From positions 1-56,308 of the forward strand of contig NZ_CYGY02000028.1 of assembly GCF_900007165.1 (NCBI RefSeq): a stretch of 56,308 nucleotides of DNA, given 5' to 3'. The position numbers and the translations under genes are program-made. Below are positions 43,409-52,685 of this stretch, one piece after another. Origin of the DNA: Paraburkholderia piptadeniae (GTDB lineage: Bacteria; Pseudomonadota; Gammaproteobacteria; Burkholderiales; Burkholderiaceae). Numbering within the stretch: position 1 is the stretch's first letter; each line of letters opens with the position of its first letter. The notes under the pieces are model-generated. The model did no database searches, had not been told where the DNA came from, and saw only the letters and a list, made by a program, of their open reading frames with translations.

Positions 43409-44483
43409 ACCCCACGGCAATACGGGCAACGCACCGCCCATCGCCCACGATGCGCCCAGCGTCAACGCTTGCGCCGCACAGCTCGTCGCGCAGCTTCTCG
43501 CCGACGCGGCGCGGCTGCGCATCGCGTCGTCGCGTCATGCGTTCGGGCCGACCATCGTCGACGCGGGCGTAGCGACGCCTGGCTGCACCGAAGCGGGCGT
43601 GCTGATCGCGCGCATCTGCATGGGCGGTCTCGGCCGCGTCGAGACGCGCGTGAGCACCGAGCTCGAGCCGCTCTGGCCCGCGACGATCGAAGTGCACACG
43701 TCGTCGCCCGTGCTCGCGTGCCTCGGCAGCCAGTACGCGGGCTGGAGCCTGTCAGCGACCAAAGAGCAGAACAACGGCAAGAAGTTCTTCTCGCTCGGCT
43801 CCGGTCCGGCGCGCGCGCTCGCGGGCAAGGAGACGCTCTTCGACGAGCTCGGCTATCGCGATCGCCACGACGCGGGCGTGCTCGTGATGGAGGTCGGCCA
43901 GCCTCCGCCGCAAGCGGTGCTGGAGAAGATCGTCAACGATTGCGGCCTCGCGCCCGACAGGCTGACCGTGATCGTCACGCCGACACACTCTGTCGCAGGC
44001 ACGGTGCAGATCGTCGCGCGCGTCGTCGAAGTCGCGCTGCACAAGACGCATGTGCTCGGCGTGCCGCTCGCTGAGATCGTCGAAGCGAGCGGCACGGCGC
44101 CGCTGCCGCCGCCCGCGCCCGACGGCCTCGCCGCGATGGGCCGCACGAACGACGCGATCCTGTATGGCGGACGCGTGCATCTGACGGTGACGCGCGACGC
44201 CGTCGCGCGGCGGCTCGCGGCCGAGTTGCCGTCGTCGAATTCGCGCGACTACGGACGGCCGTTCGCCGACATCTTCGCGTCGTTCAACCACGACTTCTAT
44301 CAGATCGACCCGTCGCTGTTCGCGCCCGCCGAAGTGTGGGCGAGCAGCCTCGAAAGCGGCACCACGTATCGCGGCGGGCGGCTCGACGGCGCTTTGCTGC
44401 AAGCGCTCTGGCAAGGCGACGCGTTCGCTTGCGCCGACGATCCATCCTCTGATGAAAACGCTGCCGGGCCGGAGACGCCATGA
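43383..44483 (+). CDS. mch: Methenyl-tetrahydromethanopterin cyclohydrolase
   Basis: 366 residues (MNLSTHMAEP; ATG 43401 is an alternative start giving 360). Family blocks are complete: GPTIVDAGVATPGCTEAGVL, ICMGGLGRVE, VHTSSPVLACLGSQYAGWSL, FFSLGSGPARALAGKE and LAAMGRTNDAILYGGRVHL. It hydrolyses methenyl-H4MPT to formyl-H4MPT in the cytoplasm, the step after MtdB. The frame overlaps the ATP-grasp gene by 26 bases and the RimK-like gene by four (ATGA), indicating translational coupling through the cluster. Confidence 0.94.
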   Translation: MNLSTHMAEPHGNTGNAPPIAHDAPSVNACAAQLVAQLLADAARLRIASSRHAFGPTIVDAGVATPGCTEAGVLIARICMGGLGRVETRVSTELEPLWPATIEVHTSSPVLACLGSQYAGWSLSATKEQNNGKKFFSLGSGPARALAGKETLFDELGYRDRHDAGVLVMEVGQPPPQAVLEKIVNDCGLAPDRLTVIVTPTHSVAGTVQIVARVVEVALHKTHVLGVPLAEIVEASGTAPLPPPAPDGLAAMGRTNDAILYGGRVHLTVTRDAVARRLAAELPSSNSRDYGRPFADIFASFNHDFYQIDPSLFAPAEVWASSLESGTTYRGGRLDGALLQALWQGDAFACADDPSSDENAAGPETP

Positions 44484-45502
44484 GCGATCTGCCATCGGCG
44501 AACAGTCTGCGCGTCGCGATCATGACGGACGAAACCGGCTGGCACACGGGCCGCCTCAAGAAGGCCTTTCGCGCACGCGGCGTGGAGGCGCGCTGCGTCG
44601 ATCTCGCCACGTGCCGGATCGACACGACATGGTCGCCGTATGGCCTCGCGATTCCGGGCTTCGCGCGCGAGTTGCCCGACGCCGTCTTCGTGCGCGGCAT
44701 CGCGGGCGGCACGTTCGAGCAGGTGACACTGCGACTCGGCATCCTGCATGCGCTGCGCGAATGCGGCATCCCCGTCTATAACGACGCGCGCGCGATCGAG
44801 CGCAGCGTCGACAAATCGATGACGAGCTTTCTGCTGCATCGCGCGGGCGTGCCGACGCCCGCCGCCTGGGCGACGGAATCGGCGGCGTTCGCACAACGCG
44901 TGCTGATGCGCGAGACGGCTGCGCACCGCCAGGTCGTGCTCAAGCCGCTGTTCGGCTCGCAGGGCAAGGGGCTGCGGCGGCTCGGCGCGAGCGCGGCGCG
45001 CGACGGCACGCTAAAGCCGCTGCCGCCGCTGCGGAGCTATCAGCAGGTCGCGTATCTGCAGCGGTTTGTCGGCGCGGCCGGAGCGAGTCGCGCCGTTGGC
45101 CCAAGCCGCACGGGCTTCGACTGGCGTGTGCTCGTGATCGGCGGGCGCGCGGTTGCCGCGATGCGGCGCGTCGGCGGTCGCGGCTGGATACACAACGTCG
45201 CGCGCGGCGCGCACTGCGAACCCAGCGCACTCGATCCGACGCATGCGGCCATCGCCGAGCGCGCGACGGCGGCGCTCGGCCTCGACTACGCAGGCGTCGA
45301 TCTGATCCCCGATCCGTCCATGCCCGACGAAGCCGGCGTGCCGCTCGTGCTCGAAGTAAACGGCGTCGCCGCATGGCGCGGGCTGCAATCGGTGACGCCC
45401 ATCGATATCGCGGCGGCGCTCGTCGACGATCTGCTGGACCGCAAGCTCGCGGGCAGCCGCGCGGCGGCGCCCGCTGCATTGCCGCTCCATGCAGGCCGCT
45501 GA
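44480..45502 (+). CDS. RimK-like ATP-grasp ligase of the H4MPT cluster (orf7-like)
   Basis: 340 residues. ATP-grasp of the RimK/MptN type: VYNDARAIERSVDKSMTSFL, the ATP-binding VVLKPLFGSQGKGLRRLG, FDWRVLVIGGRAVAAMRRVG followed by GRGWIHNVARGAHCE, and the metal-binding end LVLEVNGVAAWRGLQSVT. RimK-family ligases add glutamate to carboxylates; here it probably adds glutamate to a methanopterin precursor, or an analogous tail. The equivalent in Methylobacterium is orf7. Overlaps mch by four bases and the CitG-like gene by 14. Confidence 0.86.
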   Translation: MSDLPSANSLRVAIMTDETGWHTGRLKKAFRARGVEARCVDLATCRIDTTWSPYGLAIPGFARELPDAVFVRGIAGGTFEQVTLRLGILHALRECGIPVYNDARAIERSVDKSMTSFLLHRAGVPTPAAWATESAAFAQRVLMRETAAHRQVVLKPLFGSQGKGLRRLGASAARDGTLKPLPPLRSYQQVAYLQRFVGAAGASRAVGPSRTGFDWRVLVIGGRAVAAMRRVGGRGWIHNVARGAHCEPSALDPTHAAIAERATAALGLDYAGVDLIPDPSMPDEAGVPLVLEVNGVAAWRGLQSVTPIDIAAALVDDLLDRKLAGSRAAAPAALPLHAGR

Positions 45503-46382
45503 CGATCATCCGCTCGCGCGCGCGCCCGACGCGTTTCTGCGCGCGTGCCGTCTCGACGTCGAAACGGCGAAGCCGGGCAACGTCAGCATCGCCAGCGCGG
45601 GGCATGGGATGCAAGCCGCGCAGTTCATCGACAGCGCACAAGCTGCCGCGCCCGCGCTCTTCGCGCGAGGCGCGAGCGTCGGCGCGCGCATTCTCGATGC
45701 GGTGACGCGCACGCAGCAGGTTGCCGGCTGCAACACGAACCTCGGCATCGTGCTGCTGATCGCGCCGCTTGCTGCCGCGCTGGAAGCCGCCCGCATCTCG
45801 AAGCATGTCGCGTTGCAGGCATCGGAATGGCACAGCTGTGTCGAACGCGTACTCGCGGCGCTGACGTTGGACGACGCGCGCGCCGCCTATCGCGCGATCG
45901 CGCTCGCCAATCCGGGCGGGCTCGGCGACGCGCCCGAACAATCGGTGCACGCGCCGCCGACCGTCGATCTGCGCGCGGCGATGGCGCTCGCCGCCGGGCG
46001 CGACAGCATCGCGCGTCAATACGCGAACGGCTTCGCGGATGTGTTCGGCACGGGCCTCGATGCAATCTCGAAGTCGCGTCGCGCGACGCCTGCCGCGCTC
46101 ACGCTCGATGTCTTTCTCACGTTCCTCGGCACATGGCCCGACTCGCACATAGTGCGCAAGCATGGCGCGGCAGTGGCGCAAAGTGTCACGCGCGAGGCAC
46201 GGCAGCGTCACGCCCGATGGCGCGCGACGGACGACGCGCAGAGCGTCGCGCAACTCGATGCATGGGATGCCGAACTGAAGGCGCAAGGCGTCAATCCTGG
46301 CACGAGCGCCGATCTGACTGTCGCGACGCTCTTCATCGCCGCGCTGCTCGATCCGCCGCGCTTCGCGAGCGGGCACTTCTAG
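45489..46382 (+). CDS. CitG-like triphosphoribosyl-dephospho-CoA synthase family protein
   Basis: 297 residues. Core motifs of the CitG/MdcB family: FLRACRLDVETAKPGNVSIA, AGCNTNLGIVLLIAPLAAAL, NPGGLGDAPEQSVHAPPTVD, DSHIVRKHG and VNPGTSADLTVATLFIAALL. True CitG makes the citrate-lyase prosthetic group precursor, but no citrate- or malonate-lyase genes are present. CitG-like genes are found in H4MPT clusters of methylotrophs, so a phosphoribosyl-type transfer in methanopterin synthesis is the better guess. Confidence 0.83.
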   Translation: MQAADDHPLARAPDAFLRACRLDVETAKPGNVSIASAGHGMQAAQFIDSAQAAAPALFARGASVGARILDAVTRTQQVAGCNTNLGIVLLIAPLAAALEAARISKHVALQASEWHSCVERVLAALTLDDARAAYRAIALANPGGLGDAPEQSVHAPPTVDLRAAMALAAGRDSIARQYANGFADVFGTGLDAISKSRRATPAALTLDVFLTFLGTWPDSHIVRKHGAAVAQSVTREARQRHARWRATDDAQSVAQLDAWDAELKAQGVNPGTSADLTVATLFIAALLDPPRFASGHF

Positions 46383-46538
46383 CCCGAAACGGGCGGTCGC
46401 AAAACGCAAGCAACCGCCGATTGGCATGTTTCCTGTTAGTCGAGAACGCGGTGCGTCCCCCTCATACAGCTCGCGGCGGGCGCCACGCGTCGCGAGTTCG
46501 TCCCACGTAGACAGATCCCAATTCACTGGAGGAACAGC

Positions 46539-47048
46539 ATGGCCAAGATCAACCGCGTCATGGTAGGCGAGTCGCTTATCGGCGAAGGCAACGAAGTGGC
46601 CCACATCGATTTGCTGATCGGGCCGAGAGGCTCTGCCGCCGAGTCTGCTTTCTGCCACGCGCTCACCAACAACAAGGACGGCTTCACTTCGCTGCTCGCC
46701 GTCGTCGCGCCCAACCTGATGACGAAGCCCAATACCGTGTTGTTCAACAAGGTAACGATCAAGGGCGCCAAGCAGGCGGTGCAGATGTTCGGCCCGGCGC
46801 AGCATGCCGTGGCGCTCGCCGTCGCGGATTGCGTCGAGGACGGCACGATCCCGAAGGACGAAGCCGATGACCTGTTCATCTGCGTCGGCGTCTTCATCCA
46901 CTGGGAAGCCGACGACGACAAGAAGATCCAGGAGTTCAACTACAAGGCGACGCGCGAAGCGCTCCAGCGCGCAGTGGCAGGCGAACCGAACGCCGCCGAA
47001 GTCGTATCGAAGAAGTCGAGCGTCGCGCACCCATTCGCGCCGAACTAG
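46539..47048 (+). CDS. fae: Formaldehyde-activating enzyme
   Basis: 169 residues. It catalyses condensation of formaldehyde with tetrahydromethanopterin to methylene-H4MPT. The sequence is a full-length Fae: [20 protein letters not shown] with catalytic His22, [20 protein letters not shown] followed by [33 protein letters not shown] and [25 protein letters not shown] precedes ATG 46539. A 156-base gap behind the CitG-like gene may hold a promoter of its own, in keeping with the high expression of fae; TTGGCATG at 46421 has only partial sigma-54 resemblance. Confidence 0.96.
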   Translation: MAKINRVMVGESLIGEGNEVAHIDLLIGPRGSAAESAFCHALTNNKDGFTSLLAVVAPNLMTKPNTVLFNKVTIKGAKQAVQMFGPAQHAVALAVADCVEDGTIPKDEADDLFICVGVFIHWEADDDKKIQEFNYKATREALQRAVAGEPNAAEVVSKKSSVAHPFAPN

Positions 47049-47095
47049 GGCGCCGATGCGCACACGGGCAGTGACAGGCGTGTCGCGTGCGCGAG

Positions 47096-47125
47096 GCGCG
47101 GCAGGACGGAAACGTTCTGCCGCGC
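47096..47125 (+). terminator. Hairpin after fae
   Basis: GCGCGGCAG and CTGCCGCGC form a perfect nine-base stem with a 12-base loop, 47 bases after the fae stop. No T-run follows, so it may stabilise the fae message or attenuate rather than terminate. Confidence 0.5.
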
Positions 47126-47180
47126 TTCGCGTCGCGCGCTAATATCGATGTATGCAGAACACTCAAGCAGAGGCTTTGAT

Positions 47181-47594
47181 ATGACCTCATGTTGTCGCGC
47201 GGGCATCGCGGTCGCGGCGCTCGCGTGTGTTTCGCTCATCGCGCCACTCGCGTCGGCGGCCGGTCCCTCGGGCAGCGGCGCGCCCGCCAAAGGCTACGAC
47301 TACCCGACGCAAGGCCGCGTCGAATACGTGCTCGGCTGCATGGACGACAACGGCCACGATTTCGCCAACGTCTACAAGTGCTCGTGCGCGATCGACAAGA
47401 TCGCGGCCGCGCTCCCCTATGACGAATACGTCGAGCAGATGACGTTCTCGAAGTACGCGTCGCTCGGCGGCGAAGGCGGCAACGAGTTTCGCGTCGACCG
47501 TGCGCGCGCGCAGACCAAGAAGTATCGCGCGTTGCAGGAAGAGGCCTATCAGGCATGCGGGCTCGCGAAGCCCTCGCCTTCCGCGTCGAAGTGA
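47181..47594 (+). CDS. Small exported protein of the C1 cluster, four conserved-type cysteines
   Basis: 137 residues from ATG 47181 (AGAGG upstream; 47148 also open). Signal peptide MTSCCRAGIAVAALACVSLI to ASAAGP. Mature part: VEYVLGCMDDNGHDFANVYK then CSCAIDKIAAALPYDEYVEQ, with a CSC pair, and YRALQEEAYQACGLA at the end. The cysteine spacing suggests one or two disulfides, or a haem- or metal-binding site lacking CxxCH. No named family was recognised. Position after fae suggests a periplasmic role linked to methanol oxidation, by inference only. Confidence 0.72.
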   Translation: MTSCCRAGIAVAALACVSLIAPLASAAGPSGSGAPAKGYDYPTQGRVEYVLGCMDDNGHDFANVYKCSCAIDKIAAALPYDEYVEQMTFSKYASLGGEGGNEFRVDRARAQTKKYRALQEEAYQACGLAKPSPSASK

Positions 47595-47711
47595 TGCCTG
47601 CGCGGTGATACCCGCGCAGTGGCGCGCATGCGCGCATCAAGACGGGCGAAGTGCCGTCGTGCAGTCGACAGCCCGCCGCCGACACCGGCGGGCATAGCGC
47701 GTGCATGCATG

Positions 47712-48197
47712 CTACGCGTGGCCGTCGCCGCGCCGCCGTTCGATGATCACGCCGACGGCGGCGACGTCGTCGAACTTCGCGGGCTTGCACAACTTCACAC
47801 GCACCCAGTGCGCGCCGAATCTCGCGATCAGCAGTTGCGCGATCCGCTCGGCCAGCGCCTCCAGCAACTGGACTTTGTGCGTTGCAAGAAGCGTGTGCAG
47901 CTCCGCGCGCACGGCGGCGTAATTGATCGTATCGCCGATCTGATCCGTCTCGCACGCGCGCAGCGACGGCACGCCGATCGACAGATCCAGCTGTATGGGC
48001 TGCGGCTCGTGCAGTTCGTCCGTGTCGATACCGATCACCGTCTGCGCGACGAATCCCTCGATATACACGATGTCGAGCGCGGCGCGCGGCGCGGTGGCCT
48101 GTTCCGTCCGCTCAGCGGGTGCGGGCATTGGACGCGCGCTCGACGGCAGCACGACAGTGAAATGGAGGGGACTGCTGGCTGGATTGAAACGGTCCAT
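47712..48197 (-). CDS. folB: Dihydroneopterin aldolase-like protein
   Basis: 161 residues from ATG 48197 (GGAG upstream). After a 40-residue extension the FolB core begins: LDIVYIEGFVAQTVIGIDTD, PIQLDLSIGVPSLRACETD, the conserved INYAAVRAELHTLLATHKVQ followed by LLEALAERIAQLLIARFG, and VRVKLCKPAKFDDVAAVGVI. It cleaves dihydroneopterin to 6-hydroxymethyldihydropterin. Placed inside an H4MPT cluster, it is more likely to serve methanopterin than folate synthesis. It is transcribed away from the sigma-54 activator gene. Confidence 0.88.
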   Translation of the reverse strand: MDRFNPASSPLHFTVVLPSSARPMPAPAERTEQATAPRAALDIVYIEGFVAQTVIGIDTDELHEPQPIQLDLSIGVPSLRACETDQIGDTINYAAVRAELHTLLATHKVQLLEALAERIAQLLIARFGAHWVRVKLCKPAKFDDVAAVGVIIERRRGDGHA

Positions 48198-48556
48198 GTG
48201 TGTGCTCCACCGTGGGCGCATTGTCGTTGACGAAGCCGCGCGCAGCGCCGCGGCGCGTTGCCCGGGTTTGATCGGCCTGTGATGCAGGAAAACCCGACCG
48301 GCCATGCGAAGCAAAAAGCACGCGCACTGGCCCATACTGGTACGACTATTTATTGATGTATCGCGACACGGGTTGTACAGTGGTTGCTGAGTGCTCTTGA
48401 ACGCATTCAACCGACATATCAGACGGTTCATCCACGCGCGCGACAGACGCGCGGCACATCGGAAGTAAGCGGGGAAAACACTTACATACAGCGCCGGCCG
48501 TCGCGCCTCGACATGTCGAAGCGTGCATCGAGCCGGACGCATCGGAGACGCCCCTG
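48198..48556. promoter_or_regulatory. Divergent region of folB and the sigma-54 activator gene
   Basis: The 12-base inverted repeat TGTATCGCGACA (48357-48368), continued as CGG, matches the TGTATCGC and CGACACG elements at the end of the half-site array upstream of 39968. It is a candidate autoregulatory site of the activator encoded at 48557. CTGGTACGACTATTTAT at 48338-48354 has a good sigma-54 -24 box but lacks the -12 GC. Confidence 0.5.
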
Positions 48557-50668
48557 ATGTCATCGCTCGTTGACATAAATTCGCACGTCCGGGATGTATT
48601 GAACATCGTCAACAACAAGCCCGCCACGTGTTCGATGAGCCCGTCGGTGGCGCAGTCGTGGACGCGCTGCCTCGTCGAGTTCGGCCTCGATCCCGGACGT
48701 TTCGTGATGCCGCCCGTGCTCACGCAGCACGAACTGACCATGGCCCGCGAAGCAGCAGGCGATCTGATCGCCTGCTCGAAGCTGGAAATGACCACGCTCT
48801 ATCAGCAGCTCGCCGACCCGGAGCTGGCCGTGATCCTCGTCGATGCGAACGGCGTGATCGTCCATCAGGTTTCGTCGGTGCCGTTCGGCGAGACGGTCGC
48901 CGCCGACGGACTGCGCGCGGGCGCCGTCTGGAGCGAGCGCGAGGCGGGCACGAACGGCATGGGCACGTGCCTCACGGAACGCGAATGTCTTGCCGTCTAC
49001 CAGCACGAGCATTTCTATCCGCGCTATACGTCGCTCACCTGCTCGGCTGCGCCCATCTTCGACGAGCGCGGCTCGATAGTCGGCGTGCTCGACGTAACGA
49101 GCCGCTCGAAGATGCTGCAACAGCATTCGCTGGTGCTCGTCGGCATGTCGCGGCAGATGATCGAGAACCGGCTGATCGATTCACGCTACCGGCGCGCGAA
49201 CACGGTGCACTTCCATAGCCGTCCCGAGTTCGTCGGCACGCTGCACGCGGGCAAGCTCGCCGTCGACGACGAAGGCGTCGTGCTCGCGGCCAATCGAAGC
49301 GCGCTGTTCCAGCTCGATCTGCGCTCGCCCGACCAGTTGTGCGGCAAGCGCATCGAAGAAGCGTTCAGCGCGACGCTCGAAGACATGATCGCGCGCAGCA
49401 TTCGCGGCTCGTTCCATCCGATCACTGTGTACAGCGCGCACGCGAACAACCGCTTCTTCCTGATCGCGCAGACGCCGCGTGACGCAACCACGCTTGCGGG
49501 CGCGAATCACGCAACGTCGAGCATCGCGCGCGGGCCATGGAGCGACGTGTCGATCAACCGCAGTGCGCGCACGAAGAGCACGCGCGACGCACGCGATGCG
49601 AAACCCGCCGCAGCGGGACTCGACAAGCTGTCGCATCTGGAATTCGGCGATCCGCGCATGGCCGCGCAGAGCCAGTTGGCCGCGCGCGTGATTCAGCGGA
49701 AGATTCCCATCATCCTCAGAGGGCAGACGGGCACGGGCAAGGAAGTGTTCGCGAATGCGCTGCATAGCATCAGCCCGAACGCGGCGGGCAGCTTCGTCGC
49801 GGTGAATTGCGCATCGCTGCCGGAAACGCTGATCGAGAGCGAGCTGTTCGGCTATCGCGCGGGCGCGTTCACGGGCGCGCAGCGCGAAGGACGGCGCGGC
49901 AAGATCGTGCAGGCGAACAACGGCACGCTGTTCCTCGACGAGATCGGCGACATGCCGATGGCCTTGCAGGCGCGGTTGCTGCGCGTGCTGGAAGAGCACG
50001 AGGTGACGCCGCTCGGCGCGGAAACGACGATCAAGGTCGACTTCCAGCTGATCAGCGCGAGCCACCGCAATCTGCTCGATCTGGTGCAGCGCGGGCTCTT
50101 CCGCGAAGATCTGTACTACCGTCTGAACGGCATCGAAATCAATCTGCCGCCGCTGTGCGAGCGCGCCGACCTGCTGCCGCTGATTCACCATCTGCTGGAA
50201 AGCGAAGCCGACGATCCGCCCGAGCTCAGCGCCGAAGCGCGCCACGTGCTGCTCAATTACGCGTGGCCGGGCAACATCCGGCAGTTGCGGCACGTGCTGC
50301 AAATGGCGATCGCGCTGTGCGACGGGCCCGAAATCCGATGCTCGCATCTGCCGGCTGAAATCGTCGGCGAGGGCAACGGCAGCAACGCCGCGCATCCGCG
50401 CGCGGCGGCTCCCGCGCTCGCCGGACCAGGACGTACACCAGCGCCGCCGTTCGACGACGACATCGATCTGTCGGCGCTCAACGCGATTCAGATCAAGGAG
50501 CGCGAAACGGTGCTCGCGATGCTCGACGAACATCGCTGGAACGTGAGCAACGTCGCGAAGACGCTCGGCATCAGCCGCAACACGTTGTACCGGAAGATGC
50601 ACAGACTGCACATCCGGCTTTCGCACGACGGCTCGCCTGCTCCGACGGATGTTGCGCCCGGCGCATGA
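48557..50668 (+). CDS. Sigma-54-dependent activator, AcoR-type (GAF-PAS-AAA+-Fis)
   Basis: 703 residues. A sensory N-terminus (about 80-190) of the GAF type includes WSEREAGTNGMGTCLTEREC, the AcoR-family signature; a PAS-like section (about 225-310) follows. The AAA+ domain has Walker A GQTGTGKE (389-396), the sigma-54 contact GAFTGA (436-441) and Walker B TLFLDE (457-462), and the Fis-type helix-turn-helix is RWNVSNVAKTLGISRNTLYR near 660. All elements needed to activate sigma-54 RNA polymerase are intact. It lies 18 bases before the flavoprotein gene and in the middle of the C1 island, close to two -24/-12 promoters; it is the obvious candidate to control them, perhaps in response to methanol, formaldehyde or another alcohol. 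Confidence 0.9.
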   Translation: MSSLVDINSHVRDVLNIVNNKPATCSMSPSVAQSWTRCLVEFGLDPGRFVMPPVLTQHELTMAREAAGDLIACSKLEMTTLYQQLADPELAVILVDANGVIVHQVSSVPFGETVAADGLRAGAVWSEREAGTNGMGTCLTERECLAVYQHEHFYPRYTSLTCSAAPIFDERGSIVGVLDVTSRSKMLQQHSLVLVGMSRQMIENRLIDSRYRRANTVHFHSRPEFVGTLHAGKLAVDDEGVVLAANRSALFQLDLRSPDQLCGKRIEEAFSATLEDMIARSIRGSFHPITVYSAHANNRFFLIAQTPRDATTLAGANHATSSIARGPWSDVSINRSARTKSTRDARDAKPAAAGLDKLSHLEFGDPRMAAQSQLAARVIQRKIPIILRGQTGTGKEVFANALHSISPNAAGSFVAVNCASLPETLIESELFGYRAGAFTGAQREGRRGKIVQANNGTLFLDEIGDMPMALQARLLRVLEEHEVTPLGAETTIKVDFQLISASHRNLLDLVQRGLFREDLYYRLNGIEINLPPLCERADLLPLIHHLLESEADDPPELSAEARHVLLNYAWPGNIRQLRHVLQMAIALCDGPEIRCSHLPAEIVGEGNGSNAAHPRAAAPALAGPGRTPAPPFDDDIDLSALNAIQIKERETVLAMLDEHRWNVSNVAKTLGISRNTLYRKMHRLHIRLSHDGSPAPTDVAPGA

Positions 50669-50686
50669 GTGACATGTGAATCACGC

Positions 50687-51286
50687 ATGAATGCACCGTC
50701 GCCCGCCCGCCGCCCCGGCGAATTCCGCCCCGACGCGCGCTTTGCGTGGTGCATCACGGGCTCGGGCCATATGCTCGAAGAGTCGATCGACATGGCGCTC
50801 GCGTTGCCGGGCGTCGATCTGTTTCTGTCGGCTGCCGGTGAAGAAGTGCTGCCGCTCTATGGCTGGCCCGTGCCGAAACTGCGCGAGCACTTTCGCGTGA
50901 TGCGCGACAACAGTGCGAGCAGCGTGCCCGTCGGCATGCTGTACGAAGGCTTCTATCACACCGTCGTGATCGCGCCCGCGACCAGCAACACGGTCGCCAA
51001 GTGCGCGCTCGGCATCTCCGACACGCTGCCGACCAATCTCTACGCGCAAGCGGGCAAGCAGTGCGTGCCCGGCATCGTTTTCGCATGCGACACCGAGCCG
51101 AGCGTGATCACGCAAAGCCCTCACGAGTGGGTCGAAGTGCGCCCGCGCGCGCTCGAACTGGAGAACGTCGAACGGCTTGCGCGCATCGAGCACACGACGG
51201 TCGCGCGCTCGCTCGACGAATTGCGCGCGGCATTGAGCGAACGGCTATCGAATCTCGGGCTCGCATGGAACACATCGTCTTCCTGA
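50687..51286 (+). CDS. Flavoprotein of the H4MPT cluster (archaeoflavoprotein AfpA/DmrB-like)
   Basis: 199 residues. A flavodoxin-like flavoprotein fold: FAWCITGSGHMLEESIDMAL, VDLFLSAAGEEVLPLYGW, MLYEGFYHTVVIAPATSNTV followed by AKCALGISDTLPTNLYAQAG, and VPGIVFACDTEP. The APATSNTVAK and GISDTLPTN blocks match archaeal-type flavoproteins that reduce dihydromethanopterin (DmrB) or act as FMN carriers (AfpA). It probably makes the active tetrahydro form of the cofactor. It sits between the activator gene and the DHPS-like gene, overlapping the latter by 22 bases. Confidence 0.82.
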   Translation: MNAPSPARRPGEFRPDARFAWCITGSGHMLEESIDMALALPGVDLFLSAAGEEVLPLYGWPVPKLREHFRVMRDNSASSVPVGMLYEGFYHTVVIAPATSNTVAKCALGISDTLPTNLYAQAGKQCVPGIVFACDTEPSVITQSPHEWVEVRPRALELENVERLARIEHTTVARSLDELRAALSERLSNLGLAWNTSSS

Positions 51287-52656
51287 CTGGCAGGCTCGCC
51301 GAAAAAAGCGTCGTGCAGGTGCTGGAAGGCATGGCGAACGCGCCGTTCACATGGGAAGTGCGCGAGATCGGCTTGCAGGTCGCCGCGCTGATGACGGCCG
51401 ACATGATCCGCCGGCGAGTCGCGCTGCCGCTGCGCGCCGATCGCATGATCGTGCCGGGGCGCTGCCGTGGCGACCTCAATGCGTTGAGCGAGCACTTCGG
51501 CGTGCCCGTCGAACGCGGACCGGAAGAAGCGAAGGACTTGCCGCAGCACTTCGGGCAGGCCGCGCGCAAGTTCGACCTGTCGCGCTACTCGACGGAAATC
51601 TTCGCGGAGATCGTCGATGCGCCGCGGCTCGATCTCGACGGCATCGCGGCGCGCGCGAAGCTGTATGCGGAGCAAGGCGCGGACGTGATCGACGTGGGCT
51701 GTCTGCCCGACACGCCGTTTCCGCATCTCGAAGACGCCGTGCGCATGCTGAAGGCAGGCGGCTATCGCGTGAGCGTCGATTCGATGGTCTCCGACGAGCT
51801 GTTGCGCGGCGGCCGCGCGGGCGCCGACTACCTGATGAGCCTGAACGCCGACACGCTATGGATCGCCGACGAAGTGAGCGCGACGCCGATCGTCGTCGGA
51901 CGCGAGCCGCGCGACACGGCGTCGCTGCATCAGGCCATCGACGCGATGCTCAAACGCGGCCGGCCGTTCCTCGCCGATCCCATCCTCGATCCGATTCCGT
52001 TTGGTTTCGCCGCGTCGATTGCGCGATATGTCGCGCTGCGCGAGCGGTATCCGGATATCGCGATCATGCTCGGCGTCGGCAATCTCACCGAACTGACCGA
52101 GGCCGACACGAGCGGGATCAATGCGGTGCTGCTGGGTATTGCGGCCGAGTTGAACGTGTCCGCCGTGCTGACGACTTCCGTCAGCCTGCATGCGCGGCGC
52201 GCGGTGCGCGAGGCCGATGTCGCGCGGCGCGTGATGCATGCCGCGCACGACGCACAGGTGCTGCCCAAAGGCATCGACCCGGCGCTTTCCGCGCTGCATG
52301 CGAAGCGGCCTTTTCCGTACGATACGGATGAAATCGCGGAATTCGCCGCGCAGGTGCGCGATCCGAATTTCCGCGTGCAGGTGACGACGGACGGCATTCA
52401 TGTGTACAACCGCGAGATGCATCTCGTCGATGGCGATCCGTTCGCGCTGTATCCGCATCTGAAGCTCGAACACGACGGCGGCCATGCGTTCTATATGGGC
52501 GTGCAGACGGCGCGCGCTGAAATCGCGTGGGAGCTGGGCAAGCGTTTCGATCAGGATCAGCCGCTGGATTGGGGATGCCAGGTGGACCGGCCGGAAGAGA
52601 ATCTCGAAGTGTGGTGCGGGCCGGGGACGACGAGGAAAAAGGGCACTTCTTCGTAG
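51265..52656 (+). CDS. Dihydropteroate synthase-like protein of the H4MPT cluster (orf20-like)
   Basis: 463 residues from ATG 51265. The first ~150 residues (FLTGRLAEKSVVQVLEGMAN...MIVPGRCRGDLNALSEHFGV) form a separate N-terminal domain. From about 150 to 330 a TIM barrel of the pterin-binding type has AEQGADVIDVGCLPDTPFPH, YRVSVDSMVSDELLRG and LADPILDPIPFGFAAS, followed by LGVGNLTELTEADTSGINAV. The C-terminal part from about 360 carries VQVTTDGIHVYNREMH. It most likely couples a pterin to the arylamine precursor made by RFAP synthase, in the way folate DHPS uses p-aminobenzoate. Overlaps the flavoprotein gene by 22 bases. Confidence 0.85.
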   Translation: MEHIVFLTGRLAEKSVVQVLEGMANAPFTWEVREIGLQVAALMTADMIRRRVALPLRADRMIVPGRCRGDLNALSEHFGVPVERGPEEAKDLPQHFGQAARKFDLSRYSTEIFAEIVDAPRLDLDGIAARAKLYAEQGADVIDVGCLPDTPFPHLEDAVRMLKAGGYRVSVDSMVSDELLRGGRAGADYLMSLNADTLWIADEVSATPIVVGREPRDTASLHQAIDAMLKRGRPFLADPILDPIPFGFAASIARYVALRERYPDIAIMLGVGNLTELTEADTSGINAVLLGIAAELNVSAVLTTSVSLHARRAVREADVARRVMHAAHDAQVLPKGIDPALSALHAKRPFPYDTDEIAEFAAQVRDPNFRVQVTTDGIHVYNREMHLVDGDPFALYPHLKLEHDGGHAFYMGVQTARAEIAWELGKRFDQDQPLDWGCQVDRPEENLEVWCGPGTTRKKGTSS

Positions 52657-52685
52657 CCTCGTGCCTCCTTGTGTCTAAGTGTGCA

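Noticed and set aside
46421..46439. Sigma-54 promoter upstream of fae
   Set aside because: TTGGCATG is a fair -24 box, but the -12 position has GT instead of the invariant GC.
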